Positions 20,336 to 30,831 of a stretch of DNA of 64,000 nt are shown one piece after another. The DNA lies in NCBI RefSeq assembly GCF_000730645.1, contig NZ_BBIU01000013.1, positions 62,001 through 126,000 of the forward strand. Reading direction: 5' to 3'. A model generated the notes under the pieces. That model did not search any database. It was not told where the DNA came from and worked only from the letters and a program-made list of their open reading frames with translations. The first letter of the stretch is position 1. Every line of letters begins with the position of its first letter. This DNA comes from Pseudomonas parafulva NBRC 16636 = DSM 17004 (GTDB lineage: Bacteria > Pseudomonadota > Gammaproteobacteria > Pseudomonadales > Pseudomonadaceae). The position numbers were made by a program, and so were the translations under genes.

Positions 20336-21763
20336 ATGTCTGATGGTTCGGGAAAACTTAAACTCGGTGCACTAGTTGCACTTGTGGTCGGTTCCATGAT
20401 CGGTGGCGGCATCTTTTCACTGCCGCAGAACATGGCCGCCAGCGCAGGTGTTGGCGCCGTCCTGATTGGCTGGGCCATTACCGCCGTGGGCATGCTGACC
20501 CTGGCGTTCGTGTTCCAGACCCTGGCCAACCGCAAGCCTGACCTTGACGGCGGGGTGTACGCCTACGCCAAGGCCGGGTTTGGCGACTACATGGGCTTTT
20601 CGTCGGCCTGGGGCTACTGGATCAGCGCCTGGCTAGGCAACGTCGGCTACTTCGTGCTGCTGTTCAGCACCCTGGGGTACTTCTTCCCGCTCTTCGGCGA
20701 GGGCAACACACCTGCCGCCATCATCGGCGCCTCGGTACTGCTGTGGGCGGTGCATTTTCTGGTGCTGCGCGGCATCAAGGAAGCCGCCTTCATCAACCTG
20801 GTCACCACCGTGGCCAAGGTCGTCCCACTGGTGCTGTTCGCGCTCATCTGCCTGTTTGCATTCAAGCTGGATGTGTTCACGGCCGACATCTGGGGGGCTG
20901 GCACGCCCGAGCTGGGCAGCGTGATGAACCAGGTGCGCAACATGATGCTGGTGACCGTGTGGGTGTTCATCGGTATCGAGGGCGCCAGCATCTTCTCGTC
21001 CCGCGCAGCCAGGCGCGCCCACGTGGGCAAGGCCACGGTGATCGGCTTCATTACCGTGCTGCTGTTCCTGGTGCTGGTCAACGTGCTGTCGCTGGGCATC
21101 ATGACCCAACCCGAGCTGGCCGGCCTGCAGAACCCGTCGATGGCGGCCGTGCTGGAGCATGTGGTTGGCCACTGGGGCGCGGTGCTGATCAGCGTCGGGC
21201 TGATCATCTCGCTGCTGGGGGCGCTGCTGTCGTGGGTGCTGCTGTGCGCCGAGATCATGTTCGCTGCCGCCAAGGACCACACCATGCCGGCGTTCCTGCG
21301 CCGCGAGAATGCCAACCAGGTACCCGCCAACGCCCTGTGGCTGACCAACGCCATGGTGCAGGTATTTCTGGTGATCACGCTGTTCTCCAACAGCACCTAC
21401 CTGTCCCTGATCTACCTCGCCACCTCGATGATCCTGGTGCCCTACCTGTGGTCGGCTGCCTACGCCGTATTGCTGGCCGTGCGCGGGGAAACCTACCAAC
21501 AGGCCCTGCGCGAGCGCCGCAAAGACCTGCTGATCGGTGGCATCGCCCTGCTTTATGCCATCTGGCTGCTGTACGCCGGCGGGGTGAAATACCTGCTGCT
21601 TTCGGCCCTGCTCTACGCCCCTGGCGCGATCCTGTTCGCCAAGGCCAAGCGGGAACTGGGCCAGCCAGTGTTCACCCGCGTGGAAAAGCTGATCTTCACG
21701 GCCGTGGTCATCGGCGCCCTGGTGGCAGCCTTTGGCCTGTACCGCGGTTTCCTCACGCTGTGA
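20336..21763 (+). CDS. arcD: Arginine/ornithine antiporter ArcD
   Basis: Inner-membrane APC-family antiporter (475 aa, about 12 helices) that imports arginine and exports ornithine for the arginine deiminase pathway. The N-terminus has the family motif VVGSMIGGGIFSLPQNMA. CAGGAG precedes the ATG. First gene of arcDABC, 33 bp before arcA, with an ANR-type box upstream. A paralogue of the same length lies divergently upstream. Confidence 0.95.
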   Translation: MSDGSGKLKLGALVALVVGSMIGGGIFSLPQNMAASAGVGAVLIGWAITAVGMLTLAFVFQTLANRKPDLDGGVYAYAKAGFGDYMGFSSAWGYWISAWLGNVGYFVLLFSTLGYFFPLFGEGNTPAAIIGASVLLWAVHFLVLRGIKEAAFINLVTTVAKVVPLVLFALICLFAFKLDVFTADIWGAGTPELGSVMNQVRNMMLVTVWVFIGIEGASIFSSRAARRAHVGKATVIGFITVLLFLVLVNVLSLGIMTQPELAGLQNPSMAAVLEHVVGHWGAVLISVGLIISLLGALLSWVLLCAEIMFAAAKDHTMPAFLRRENANQVPANALWLTNAMVQVFLVITLFSNSTYLSLIYLATSMILVPYLWSAAYAVLLAVRGETYQQALRERRKDLLIGGIALLYAIWLLYAGGVKYLLLSALLYAPGAILFAKAKRELGQPVFTRVEKLIFTAVVIGALVAAFGLYRGFLTL

Positions 21764-21796
21764 CCCACGTTTTCAATCGTATGGAGGATAGAAACC

Positions 21797-23050
21797 ATGT
21801 CCGCTGAGAAACAGAAATACGGTGTGCATTCCGAAGCCGGCAAGCTGCGCAAGGTGCTGGTGTGCGCCCCGGGGCTGGCTCACAAGCGCCTTACCCCCAG
21901 CAATTGTGACGAACTGCTGTTCGACGATGTGATCTGGGTGGACCAGGCCAAGCGTGACCATTTCGACTTCGTCACCAAGATGCGCGAACGCGGGGTGGAT
22001 GTGCTGGAAATGCACAACCTGCTGACCGATATCGTGCAGCAACCTGAAGCGCTGAAATGGATACTGGACCGCAAGATCACCCCCGACACCGTCGGCGTGG
22101 GCCTGACCAACGAAGTGCGCAGCTGGCTCGAAGGCCTGGAGCCGCGCCACCTGGCCGAATTCCTGATCGGCGGTGTGGCGGGCCAGGACCTGCCCCAGAG
22201 CGAAGGGGCCGAAGTGGTCAAGATGTACAACGATTACCTGGGCCATTCGAGCTTCATCCTGCCGCCACTGCCCAATACCCAGTTCACCCGTGACACCACG
22301 TGCTGGATCTACGGTGGCGTCACGCTCAACCCCATGTACTGGCCGGCACGCCGCCAGGAAACCCTGTTGGCTACCGCCATCTACACGTTCCACCCGCAGT
22401 TCACCGGCGCCGATTTCCAGGTGTGGTATGGCGACCCGGACAAGCAGCACGGCCAGGCCACCCTCGAAGGCGGCGACGTGATGCCGATCGGCAACGGCAT
22501 CGTGCTGATCGGCATGGGTGAGCGCACCTCGCGCCAGGCCATCGGCCAACTGGCCCAGAGCCTGTTCGCCAAGGGCGCGGTACAGAAGGTGATCGTGGCT
22601 GGCCTGCCGAAATCCCGCGCTGCCATGCACCTGGACACGGTCTTCAGCTTCTGTGACCGCGACCTGGTCACGGTTTTCCCGGAAGTGGTGAGTGAGATCG
22701 TGCCGTTCATCATCCACCCCGACGAGAGCAAGCCCTATGGCATGGACGTGCGCCGCGAACACAAATCGTTCATCGAGGTGGTGGGCGAGCAATTGGGCGT
22801 GAAGCTGCGCGTGGTCGAAACCGGCGGCAACAGTTTTGCCGCCGAGCGCGAGCAGTGGGACGACGGCAACAACGTGGTGGCCCTGGAGCCGGGCGTGGTG
22901 ATTGGCTACGACCGCAACACCTACACCAACACCCTGCTGCGCAAGGCCGGCGTGGAGGTGATTACCATCAGCGCTGGCGAACTGGGCCGCGGCCGCGGCG
23001 GTGGCCATTGCATGACCTGCCCGATCGTGCGCGACCCGATCGACTACTGA
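21797..23050 (+). CDS. arcA: Arginine deiminase
   Basis: Hydrolyses arginine to citrulline and ammonia, the first step of substrate-level ATP formation from arginine. The 417 residues include [14 protein letters not shown] at the N-terminus, PNTQFTRDT, the [12 protein letters not shown] segment, and nucleophile Cys405 in [11 protein letters not shown] near the C-terminus. GGAGG precedes the ATG. Cytosolic; flanked by arcD and arcB in the standard order. Confidence 0.97.
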   Translation: MSAEKQKYGVHSEAGKLRKVLVCAPGLAHKRLTPSNCDELLFDDVIWVDQAKRDHFDFVTKMRERGVDVLEMHNLLTDIVQQPEALKWILDRKITPDTVGVGLTNEVRSWLEGLEPRHLAEFLIGGVAGQDLPQSEGAEVVKMYNDYLGHSSFILPPLPNTQFTRDTTCWIYGGVTLNPMYWPARRQETLLATAIYTFHPQFTGADFQVWYGDPDKQHGQATLEGGDVMPIGNGIVLIGMGERTSRQAIGQLAQSLFAKGAVQKVIVAGLPKSRAAMHLDTVFSFCDRDLVTVFPEVVSEIVPFIIHPDESKPYGMDVRREHKSFIEVVGEQLGVKLRVVETGGNSFAAEREQWDDGNNVVALEPGVVIGYDRNTYTNTLLRKAGVEVITISAGELGRGRGGGHCMTCPIVRDPIDY

Positions 23051-23115
23051 CTCCCTCACCCCGGCCGCCCCACCCGGTGGCGGCCGGCGCGTTCAGCACT
23101 CCAAGGAGAACCGTC

Positions 23116-24126
23116 ATGGCGTTCAACATCCGCAACCGCAACCTGCTCAGCCTCGAACACCACACCACCCGCGAGCTGCGCTACCTGCTGGACCTGTCCC
23201 GTGACCTCAAGCGGGCCAAGTACACCGGCACCGAACAGCAACACCTCAAGGGCAACAACATCGCCCTGATCTTCGAAAAAACCTCCACCCGCACCCGCTG
23301 CGCATTCGAGGTGGCCGCCTACGACCAGGGCGCCAACGTCACCTACATCGACCCCAACTCGTCGCAGATCGGCCACAAGGAAAGCATGAAGGACACTGCC
23401 CGCGTACTCGGGCGCATGTACGACGCCATCGAGTACCGGGGCTTCAAGCAGGAAATTGTCGAAGAACTGGCCAAGTTCGCGGGCGTCCCCGTATTCAACG
23501 GCCTGACCGACGAATACCACCCCACCCAGATGATCGCCGACGTGCTGACCATGCGTGAGCACAGCGACAAGCCGCTGCACGACATCAGCTACGCCTACCT
23601 GGGTGATGCGCGCAACAACATGGGCAACTCCCTGCTGCTGATCGGCGCCAAGCTGGGCATGGATGTGCGCATCGCCGCGCCCAAGAGCCTGTGGCCCCAC
23701 GATGACCTGGTGCAGCGCTGCAAGCAGTACGCCGAGGAAAGCGGCGCACGCATTACCCTCACCGAAGACGCCAAGGCTGCGGTCAAGGGCGTGGACTTCA
23801 TCCACACCGACGTGTGGGTGTCGATGGGCGAGCCGATCGAAGCCTGGGGCGAGCGCATCAAGCTGCTCAAACCCTACCAGGTGAACCCTGAGCTGATGAA
23901 GGCCAGCGGCAACCCACGGACCAAGTTCATGCACTGCCTGCCGGCATTCCATAACAGCGAAACCAAGGTAGGCAAGCAGATCGCCGAACAGTACCCGGAC
24001 CTGGCCAACGGCATCGAAGTGACCGACGACGTGTTCGAATCGCCCGCCTGCATCGCGTTCGAGCAGGCCGAAAACCGCATGCACACCATCAAGGCGATCC
24101 TGGTATCGACCCTGGCTGACCTCTAA
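23116..24126 (+). CDS. arcB: Ornithine carbamoyltransferase, catabolic
   Basis: Phosphorolyses citrulline to ornithine and carbamoyl phosphate. The 336-residue protein starts at the ATG at 23116 behind AAGGAG. The carbamoyl-phosphate site STRTR is at 57-61, and HPTQM, MGNSLL and [13 protein letters not shown] follow. Catabolic function is inferred from placement between arcA and arcC. A longer open frame that begins inside arcA is not the gene. Confidence 0.96.
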   Translation: MAFNIRNRNLLSLEHHTTRELRYLLDLSRDLKRAKYTGTEQQHLKGNNIALIFEKTSTRTRCAFEVAAYDQGANVTYIDPNSSQIGHKESMKDTARVLGRMYDAIEYRGFKQEIVEELAKFAGVPVFNGLTDEYHPTQMIADVLTMREHSDKPLHDISYAYLGDARNNMGNSLLLIGAKLGMDVRIAAPKSLWPHDDLVQRCKQYAEESGARITLTEDAKAAVKGVDFIHTDVWVSMGEPIEAWGERIKLLKPYQVNPELMKASGNPRTKFMHCLPAFHNSETKVGKQIAEQYPDLANGIEVTDDVFESPACIAFEQAENRMHTIKAILVSTLADL

Positions 24127-24142
24127 ACGCTTACAGCTGCAA

Positions 24143-24220
24143 GCTTCGAGCTCCAAGCCACAAGAAAAAGCGGCCCATTACGCGCCCCCGCCTCTCCTTG
24201 AAGCTTGAAGCTTGAAGCTT
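24143..24220. repeat. Low-complexity inverted repeat between arcB and arcC
   Basis: The 114-bp arcB-arcC gap contains three tandem CTTGAAG heptamers (24197-24220). It also contains an inverted partner: GCTTCGAGCTCCAAGC at 24143-24158 pairs with GCTTGAAGCTTGAAGC at 24203-24218 at 14 of 16 positions. In the arc mRNA this would form a stem around a 44-base loop. It may affect processing or relative expression of arcC. Confidence 0.65.
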
Positions 24221-24240
24221 CCCTAACAAGGACATCTCCC

Positions 24241-25170
24241 ATGCGTATCGTGGTTGCATTGGGCGGCAACGCCCTGCTGCGTCGCGGTGAACCGATGACC
24301 GCCCAGAACCAGCGGGCCAACATCCGTACCGCCACCGAACAGATCGCCAGGATCCACCCGGGCAACGAACTGGTGATCGCCCACGGCAATGGCCCGCAGG
24401 TAGGGCTGCTGTCCCTGCAAGGCATGGCCTACAAACCCGACGAAGCCTACCCGCTGGATGTGCTGGGTGCGGAAACCGAAGGCATGATCGGCTACATGAT
24501 CGAGCAGGAACTGGGCAACCTGCTGGACGCCGAGGTGCCTTTTGCCACCCTGCTGACACAGGTGGAAGTGGACGCTGACGACCCTGCCTTCAATGACCCC
24601 ACCAAATTCATCGGCCCGGTGTACAGCCAGGTCGAAGCCCAGCGGCTGGCGGCAGAAAAAGGCTGGGTGGTGAAGGCCGACGGCGACAAGTATCGGCGTG
24701 TGGTCGCCAGCCCCGCGCCCAAACGCATCTTCGAGATCCGCCCGATCAAATGGTTGCTGGAAAAAGGCACCATCGTGATTTGTGCCGGTGGCGGGGGCAT
24801 CCCCACGCTCTACGATGAAAACGGCAGGCTCAAGGGCATCGAGGCCGTCATCGACAAGGACCTGTGCTCGGCGCTGCTGGCCGAACAACTGGAGGCCGAC
24901 CTTCTGGTCATCGCCACCGACGTGGATGCGGCGTACATTGACTTTGGCAAGCCAACGCAGAAGGCCATTGCCCAGGCTCACCCCGAGGAGCTGGGCAAGC
25001 TGGGCTTCGCGGCCGGGTCCATGGGGCCGAAGGTGCAAGCGGCCTGCGATTTTGCCCGGCATACCGGGAAGGTGGCTGTAATCAGTTCACTGGCCAACAT
25101 CGAAGACATCGTCAAGGGCACTGCCGGCACCCGCGTTTCAACCGCAACCCCCGGGATCAGCTACCGTTGA
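24241..25170 (+). CDS. arcC: Carbamate kinase
   Basis: Transfers phosphate from carbamoyl phosphate to ADP, the ATP-yielding step of the arginine deiminase pathway. It has 309 residues from the ATG at 24241 (AAGGACATCTCCC upstream). It opens with [19 protein letters not shown], and [23 protein letters not shown] and [14 protein letters not shown] are family blocks. Last gene of arcDABC. Confidence 0.96.
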   Translation: MRIVVALGGNALLRRGEPMTAQNQRANIRTATEQIARIHPGNELVIAHGNGPQVGLLSLQGMAYKPDEAYPLDVLGAETEGMIGYMIEQELGNLLDAEVPFATLLTQVEVDADDPAFNDPTKFIGPVYSQVEAQRLAAEKGWVVKADGDKYRRVVASPAPKRIFEIRPIKWLLEKGTIVICAGGGGIPTLYDENGRLKGIEAVIDKDLCSALLAEQLEADLLVIATDVDAAYIDFGKPTQKAIAQAHPEELGKLGFAAGSMGPKVQAACDFARHTGKVAVISSLANIEDIVKGTAGTRVSTATPGISYR

Positions 25171-25178
25171 TTGCAGTC

Positions 25179-25199
25179 GGCGGGCGTGCAGCGCCCGCC
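25179..25199 (+). terminator. Hairpin after arcC
   Basis: GGCGGGCG-TGCAG-CGCCCGCC, a perfect 8-bp GC stem 8 bp after the arcC stop. There is no T-run, so termination would be partial or rho-assisted; it may also protect the arc mRNA 3' end. Confidence 0.5.
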
Positions 25200-25223
25200 A
25201 TAACCTTTGCGTAGGAGACCCCC

Positions 25224-25592
25224 ATGGCCAAGTACGAGCCCGGTCACGTACACATCGAGCGCACGGCGCTCAACAAGAACGACCACAGTTATGACCTGAA
25301 AGTGGACTACGAAGCGTTTACCGACCCCACTGAGGGCCGTGGCATCCAGTTCCGCATGCACGGCAGCATCGAGGGTAAGCCGGTGGATGAGGCCTTCTTC
25401 CTGCCCAAGGACCAGGTACTGCCCAGCTTTCTCATGCAGCTGACGCGCAGGGCCCAGGCCCACCTGGCTGCACCGAAGAAATTCGAAAGCCTGGCCTCGC
25501 CCCACCGCATCTACGACTGGATGTTCGAAGACATCCGCGCAAAACTGGATGTGAAGTCTGGCGACCCGATCAAGCCCGAACACCTGGGGTAG
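25224..25592 (+). CDS. DUF5064-type protein of unknown function
   Basis: Small soluble protein (122 aa) beginning MAKYEPGHVHIERTALNKND, with no signal peptide or membrane segment. It is well known as a conserved protein in Pseudomonas arc loci and I believe it falls in DUF5064. TAGGAG precedes the ATG at 25224. It lies between arcC and a TyrR-like regulator, all rightward. No catalytic motif is recognisable. Confidence 0.8.
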   Translation: MAKYEPGHVHIERTALNKNDHSYDLKVDYEAFTDPTEGRGIQFRMHGSIEGKPVDEAFFLPKDQVLPSFLMQLTRRAQAHLAAPKKFESLASPHRIYDWMFEDIRAKLDVKSGDPIKPEHLG

Positions 25593-25663
25593 GCCGGGGC
25601 CGTCACGGGCGCGGCGATGTTGAGGCATACTAGCGCCCTCCCCGGCCATATCCGATTGCCCCA

Positions 25664-27172
<1,509 letters not shown>

Positions 27173-27337
27173 TTTTGTCGGCAATTTCCCTGAATTGTTC
27201 AGACTTTTCCTAGGAGTTCGCCAGATACGCTCTGACGTGTGCCTCGTAGAATGACAGCAGTGCAATCCTGCCTGTCACCCCGCTAAACCGCCCAAGAGCG
27301 GTCTGTGGTTCGCTACTGGATATAACGAGAGTACCTG

Positions 27338-28537
27338 ATGTTAGAACTCGATTTTTACGGCACGCTGGTGGCTGCCTCCCTGGTGTTGCTGCTAGGGCGC
27401 GGCCTGGTCGCGCGCATTGGTTTTTTGCGCGCCTACAACATTCCCGAGCCGGTGGCCGGTGGCCTGGTGGTGGCCATCGCGCTGCTGGCGCTGCGCAGTT
27501 TCGACCTGCACGTGCAGTTTGACACCTCCCTGCAAACCCCGCTGATGCTGGCCTTCTTCGCCACCATCGGCCTGAGCGCCGACTTCGCCAGCCTGAAAAA
27601 AGGCGGCAGGGCGGTAGGCGTGTTCCTGCTCGCGGTCACCAGCCTGCTGGTGGTGCAGAATGCGCTGGGCATCAGCCTGGCTACAGCGTTGGGCCTGGAC
27701 CCACTGATGGGCTTGCTGGCCGGCTCCATCACGCTGTCGGGTGGCCACGGCACCGGTGCCGCCTGGGGCGCGACGTTCTCAGAAACCTACGGCCTGGCTT
27801 CAGCGTCGGAACTGGCCATGGCCTCTGCTACCTTCGGCCTGGTACTCGGTGGCCTGATCGGCGGCCCGGTTGCCCGCCTGCTGATCAAGCGGGTTACCCC
27901 ACCCGGCCTTGCGGGCGATGCACCGCAACTGCCCACGGGTTTCGAGCAACCTGAAAAAGAACGCCTCATCACGTCCTTTTCCTTCATTGAAACCCTGGCC
28001 CTGATTGCCGTGAGCCTACTGGCAGGTACAGTACTGAACGGGCTGCTGAAAGGCACCCCCTTCGAGCTGCCGAACTTCGTGTGCGTGTTGTTTGTGGGCG
28101 TGGTGCTGCGCAACGGGCTCTCGGCCTTTGGTTTCTATCAGGTGTTCGAGCGGGAAGTATCGGTGCTGGGCAATGTCAGCCTGTCGCTGTTCCTGGCCAT
28201 TGCCCTGATGTCGTTGAAGCTGTGGGACCTGTCAGCCCTGGCCCTGCCATTCTTCGTCCTGCTAGCCGCGCAGACCCTGGTGATGGCACTGTTTGCCATC
28301 TTCGTGACCTTCCGCGTGATGGGGCGCAACTACGATGCCGCCGTACTCGCTGCCGGGCACTGCGGCTTCGGCCTGGGCGCTACCCCAACGGCAATCGCCA
28401 ACATGCAAGCGGTGACCCAGCGTTTCGGGCCGTCCCATGTGGCGTTTCTGGTGGTGCCGATGGTAGGGGCGTTCTTTATTGACCTGATCAATGTGGTCGT
28501 GATCAAGCTGTACCTGGCGTTGCCGTTTTTTCAGTGA
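27338..28537 (+). CDS. gltS: Sodium/glutamate symporter GltS
   Basis: Inner-membrane Na+-coupled glutamate importer of the ESS family (399 aa). The N-terminal part is FYGTLVAASLVLLLGRGLV; family blocks are SGGHGTGAAWG and the C-terminal counterpart AGHCGFGLGATPTAIANM (the two GGG-type re-entrant loops). It follows the TyrR-like regulator by 165 bp. No sigma-54 -24/-12 promoter was found in that gap. Not related to the sensor kinase sometimes also called GltS. Confidence 0.93.
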   Translation: MLELDFYGTLVAASLVLLLGRGLVARIGFLRAYNIPEPVAGGLVVAIALLALRSFDLHVQFDTSLQTPLMLAFFATIGLSADFASLKKGGRAVGVFLLAVTSLLVVQNALGISLATALGLDPLMGLLAGSITLSGGHGTGAAWGATFSETYGLASASELAMASATFGLVLGGLIGGPVARLLIKRVTPPGLAGDAPQLPTGFEQPEKERLITSFSFIETLALIAVSLLAGTVLNGLLKGTPFELPNFVCVLFVGVVLRNGLSAFGFYQVFEREVSVLGNVSLSLFLAIALMSLKLWDLSALALPFFVLLAAQTLVMALFAIFVTFRVMGRNYDAAVLAAGHCGFGLGATPTAIANMQAVTQRFGPSHVAFLVVPMVGAFFIDLINVVVIKLYLALPFFQ

Positions 28538-28576
28538 GCCAAGCTGGCTTATGACGCTGCGGGTTATGCCGTGAAC

Positions 28577-28609
28577 AAGCCCCTCACCCGGGTACGGGCG
28601 GGGGGCTTT
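28577..28609 (+). terminator. Probable gltS terminator
   Basis: AAGCCCC (28577-28583) pairs with GGGGCTT (28602-28608), with an inner CCCG/CGGG helix and a short T-run. It lies between gltS and the convergent immunity gene. Confidence 0.6.
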
Positions 28610-28617
28610 AGATGAGG

Positions 28618-28887
28618 TCAGGCGTCTTTGAAGCCCGGCAGGCCTTGTTCTTGGCGCCACCTTTTTACTTCGTCGACCACGGCCTGGGGGGAATCAACGA
28701 TACCTACCTCCCCCGGATAATAGATTAAATCAGACCCTGAGGGATGCTCACTCAGCCGCTCGAATTTTATAATGCCATTGGTGTGCGCCCTGTCCGAAGG
28801 ATAGAGGACAGGGTCGGCATGATAGATACCATATACCAGCGTGTAAAATTCCCGCTCGGTGTAGTCGGCTATTTTATCGTTCATCAT
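28618..28887 (-). CDS. Colicin/pyocin DNase immunity protein (Im2/Im9 family)
   Basis: Cytosolic inhibitor of the nuclease encoded just upstream (89 aa from the ATG at 28887; a second ATG follows directly). It matches the colicin E-type immunity fold: DYTEREFYTLVYGIYHA (helices I-II), then the conserved ERLSEHPSGSDLIYYP with the paired tyrosines of the DNase contact, and VDEVKRWRQEQGLPGFKD. The start overlaps the 3' end of the killer gene by 14 bp, the usual arrangement. An intact immunity gene next to a split toxin suggests recent or ongoing need for protection. Confidence 0.93.
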   Translation of the reverse strand: MMNDKIADYTEREFYTLVYGIYHADPVLYPSDRAHTNGIIKFERLSEHPSGSDLIYYPGEVGIVDSPQAVVDEVKRWRQEQGLPGFKDA

Positions 28888-29247
28888 TTTTTCTCGCTTG
28901 ATGCGCCTGAATGTGAAAAATTGGCGAAACAATAATCATGTTATCAACATCATAGACCTCACCCCCGTCAGCAATCCGCTCAACATGGTGGATTTCGTAC
29001 TTTTTTCGCGCGCCAACTTGCTCAGCATGTCGCGCGGTAGGCGCACGCCCCCTTCTCATGGCTAACAATTCGGCGAGCTGAAACTGCCCTTCGAATAGGT
29101 GACTGCGGCCGACCATCTGCCAAAATCGTCGGCGAAAAGATCCCCAACTGCTGAACTTTTTACCTCGAAGTTTACTGGCAATTTGAGCAGGAACAGGTAC
29201 ACCCTCGCGAGCCCCCTCAACTAAAAACGTACCATCGATAAGTTTCC
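28874..29247 (-). CDS. C-terminal HNH DNase domain of S-type pyocin (reached by -1 frame change)
   Basis: In the -1 frame relative to the upstream pyocin gene, sequence continues without a stop to 28874. It reads GKGKLIDGTFLVEG, then LRGKKFSSWGSFRRRFWQ, typical of colicin DNase N-termini, and ends KYEIHHVERIADGGEVYDVD...FHIQAHQ. The HNH histidines (HH pair, FH and AH) that match the colicin E9 active site are all present. No plausible independent start exists at its head. An ATG at 29116 would lose half the domain. The region is therefore either decoded by frameshifting or is a fragment of a broken gene. Confidence 0.85.
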
Positions 29248-30831
29248 CTTTCCCGTCACGCCCCCCGAAAGGTTCCGGCGGCTCTTGAACATCACATAAA
29301 GCGGAGCCAACCCGGAGTCGATTGGGAAAATGATGACGTAGTCATCGAACCCGACGTCAGGCAGGTCCGGGTAAACATCCAGCCGACCTTCAAGCGGCTC
29401 CAGTGTCGGGCCTACCAGTTTGTTATCGCTGGGCGAGGTAGGTGGTAGTACTGTGGAGCTGCCCGACGACTCTACCGCAGGCGTCCAGACCACTGTTCTG
29501 GAGGGTATGTCGTCCGTGGTAACGGTGTAGCTGCCGGTCTGCGCGTCATACTGGGCGACCAGTACCGGCACCGCCGAAGGAAGGGCTGAGCCGTCGGTAC
29601 GCGCGGCGAACAACTCTGCAGGGCCATTAAGGTCCTGCCTCTCGCCCATGCGAAATGGAAGGTCTAGCGCCCCACGTTCGACCGCCTCGGCCTGGGCCGT
29701 AGCATCAAGCTCAATCGAAAGCTCGCCCAGCGGCAGGGTGAGTAGATAGTTCCCCAAGGGCTTCGCTGGGCGCCGTCGTTCGGCATTACCCACTTTGGGC
29801 GCGTACAGCAGGGCGGCGAGGCCAACCAAAAACGGCGCGACCAGCGCCTCCACCGGCGCCACACTCAATGAGCTGACAGCAGACCTGATGGCACTCCCCA
29901 GCGCTGCGCCAGCGAGTACTGCGGACGGCGCACCGGACGACATGACCACTTTGGGCTCGGACACTGGCCCTGCAGGTGGCACAAGATAGGTATTGGCCTG
30001 CCGAATAGCCTGCTCTGCCAAGGCCTTTTCGGCAGCCGCCTTGGCTGCCGCAGCCTGCCGCGCCTCGGCCTCAGCCTGGGCTCGAGCCAGCGCCGCTGCG
30101 TGCGCCGCCTTCAGGGCTTCCTCATGGGCCCGGCGCTGAGCCTCCTCATGGGCCCGCGCCTGCGCCTCAGCCTCGGCACGGGCTTGAGCTTCGGCGTGGG
30201 CGCGAGCCTGGGCCTCGGCTAACCGTTCTGCCTCGGCCTGGATGGCAGCCTGGGCAATGGCATTCGCAACCTCTTGCCGCAGCGCCGCAAGCTGCCCTTC
30301 GAGCAGCTGAATTTCTGCATCGCGCAGCTGTACCGTATAAGCGGCGAGGTATGCATCGTTCAACGCCTGCTGCAGGTCCGATGACTTGATACGGCCCGAC
30401 GCGATATTTTTTAATGCTGCATGAGCGTACGTCGATGGGTGCTTGCCCAAAGGGCTGGAACCGTAAAAGCGGTTGGCCAGTTCGGTGCGGTACGCGCGAT
30501 CGGCATGTTTCAAGGCCAATAATTTTGATCGCGCCTGTATTGCATTGTTTAACCTTTCGACAACGGTTGCCGCGGGGGGCAGTGACGCTGCGGCAAGGGC
30601 ATTGACTTCCTGTTCAAGCGAACTGGGCAGGCGGGATAATTGTTCTGAATAAAAACGTCTGGCAACTTCATCTGCGATCCTGAATGCATTGCCAGCGGTG
30701 GCAGTGAACCCATCCAAAATAGGACCTATTTGATTAGGTGTGTTACCTGAAGAGCTAGAGGCCCCTGGACGACTGGGTTGTGCCCCGACGAACGTCGGTG
30801 GCAGGGTAACCTGTCTTTTTTTACGAGACAC
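29221..30831 (-). CDS. S-type pyocin N-terminal and translocation region (frame ends before nuclease domain)
   Basis: Bacteriocin killer protein, 536 aa to the in-frame TAG at 29221-29223. The start is GTG at 30831 with AAGGAG 7 bases upstream; the longer TTG start at 30849 has no ribosome site. Order: a basic N-terminus (MSRKKRQV), a helical region, and an Ala/Glu/Arg-rich coiled coil (about 190-285). A hydrophobic segment follows (VEALVAPFLVGLAALLYAP), then the pyocin_S domain ending DYVIIFPIDSGLAPLYVMFKS. Normally the DNase domain continues in the same frame; here a GGGAAAC heptamer marks the switch. Continuous decoding would give about 652 aa. Confidence 0.88.
   Translation of the reverse strand: MSRKKRQVTLPPTFVGAQPSRPGASSSSGNTPNQIGPILDGFTATAGNAFRIADEVARRFYSEQLSRLPSSLEQEVNALAAASLPPAATVVERLNNAIQARSKLLALKHADRAYRTELANRFYGSSPLGKHPSTYAHAALKNIASGRIKSSDLQQALNDAYLAAYTVQLRDAEIQLLEGQLAALRQEVANAIAQAAIQAEAERLAEAQARAHAEAQARAEAEAQARAHEEAQRRAHEEALKAAHAAALARAQAEAEARQAAAAKAAAEKALAEQAIRQANTYLVPPAGPVSEPKVVMSSGAPSAVLAGAALGSAIRSAVSSLSVAPVEALVAPFLVGLAALLYAPKVGNAERRRPAKPLGNYLLTLPLGELSIELDATAQAEAVERGALDLPFRMGERQDLNGPAELFAARTDGSALPSAVPVLVAQYDAQTGSYTVTTDDIPSRTVVWTPAVESSGSSTVLPPTSPSDNKLVGPTLEPLEGRLDVYPDLPDVGFDDYVIIFPIDSGLAPLYVMFKSRRNLSGGVTGKGNLSMVRF
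29242..29248 (-). other. Slippery heptamer GGGAAAC at the pyocin frame junction
   Basis: On the coding strand the zero-frame codons read AAG GGA AAC TTA, so the heptamer is in X XXY YYZ phase. A -1 slip gives GGG AAA CTT and enters the DNase frame. A G-run (CGGGGGG) about 12 bases upstream could act as a Shine-Dalgarno-like stimulator. A weak GGTAC/GTACC pairing starts 8 bases downstream. Loss of one A from an original GGGAAAAC would give the same sequence. Confidence 0.6.

Noticed and set aside
27173..27337. Possible sigma-54 promoter before gltS for the adjacent enhancer-binding regulator
   Set aside because: No TGGCAC-N5-TTGC-type -24/-12 pair was found by eye.
28874..29116. Independent 80-residue HNH protein starting at ATG 29116
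   Set aside because: Homology to colicin DNase domains continues upstream of this ATG in the same frame (LRGKKFSSWGSFRRRFWQ), so the ATG is internal; no ribosome site supports it.
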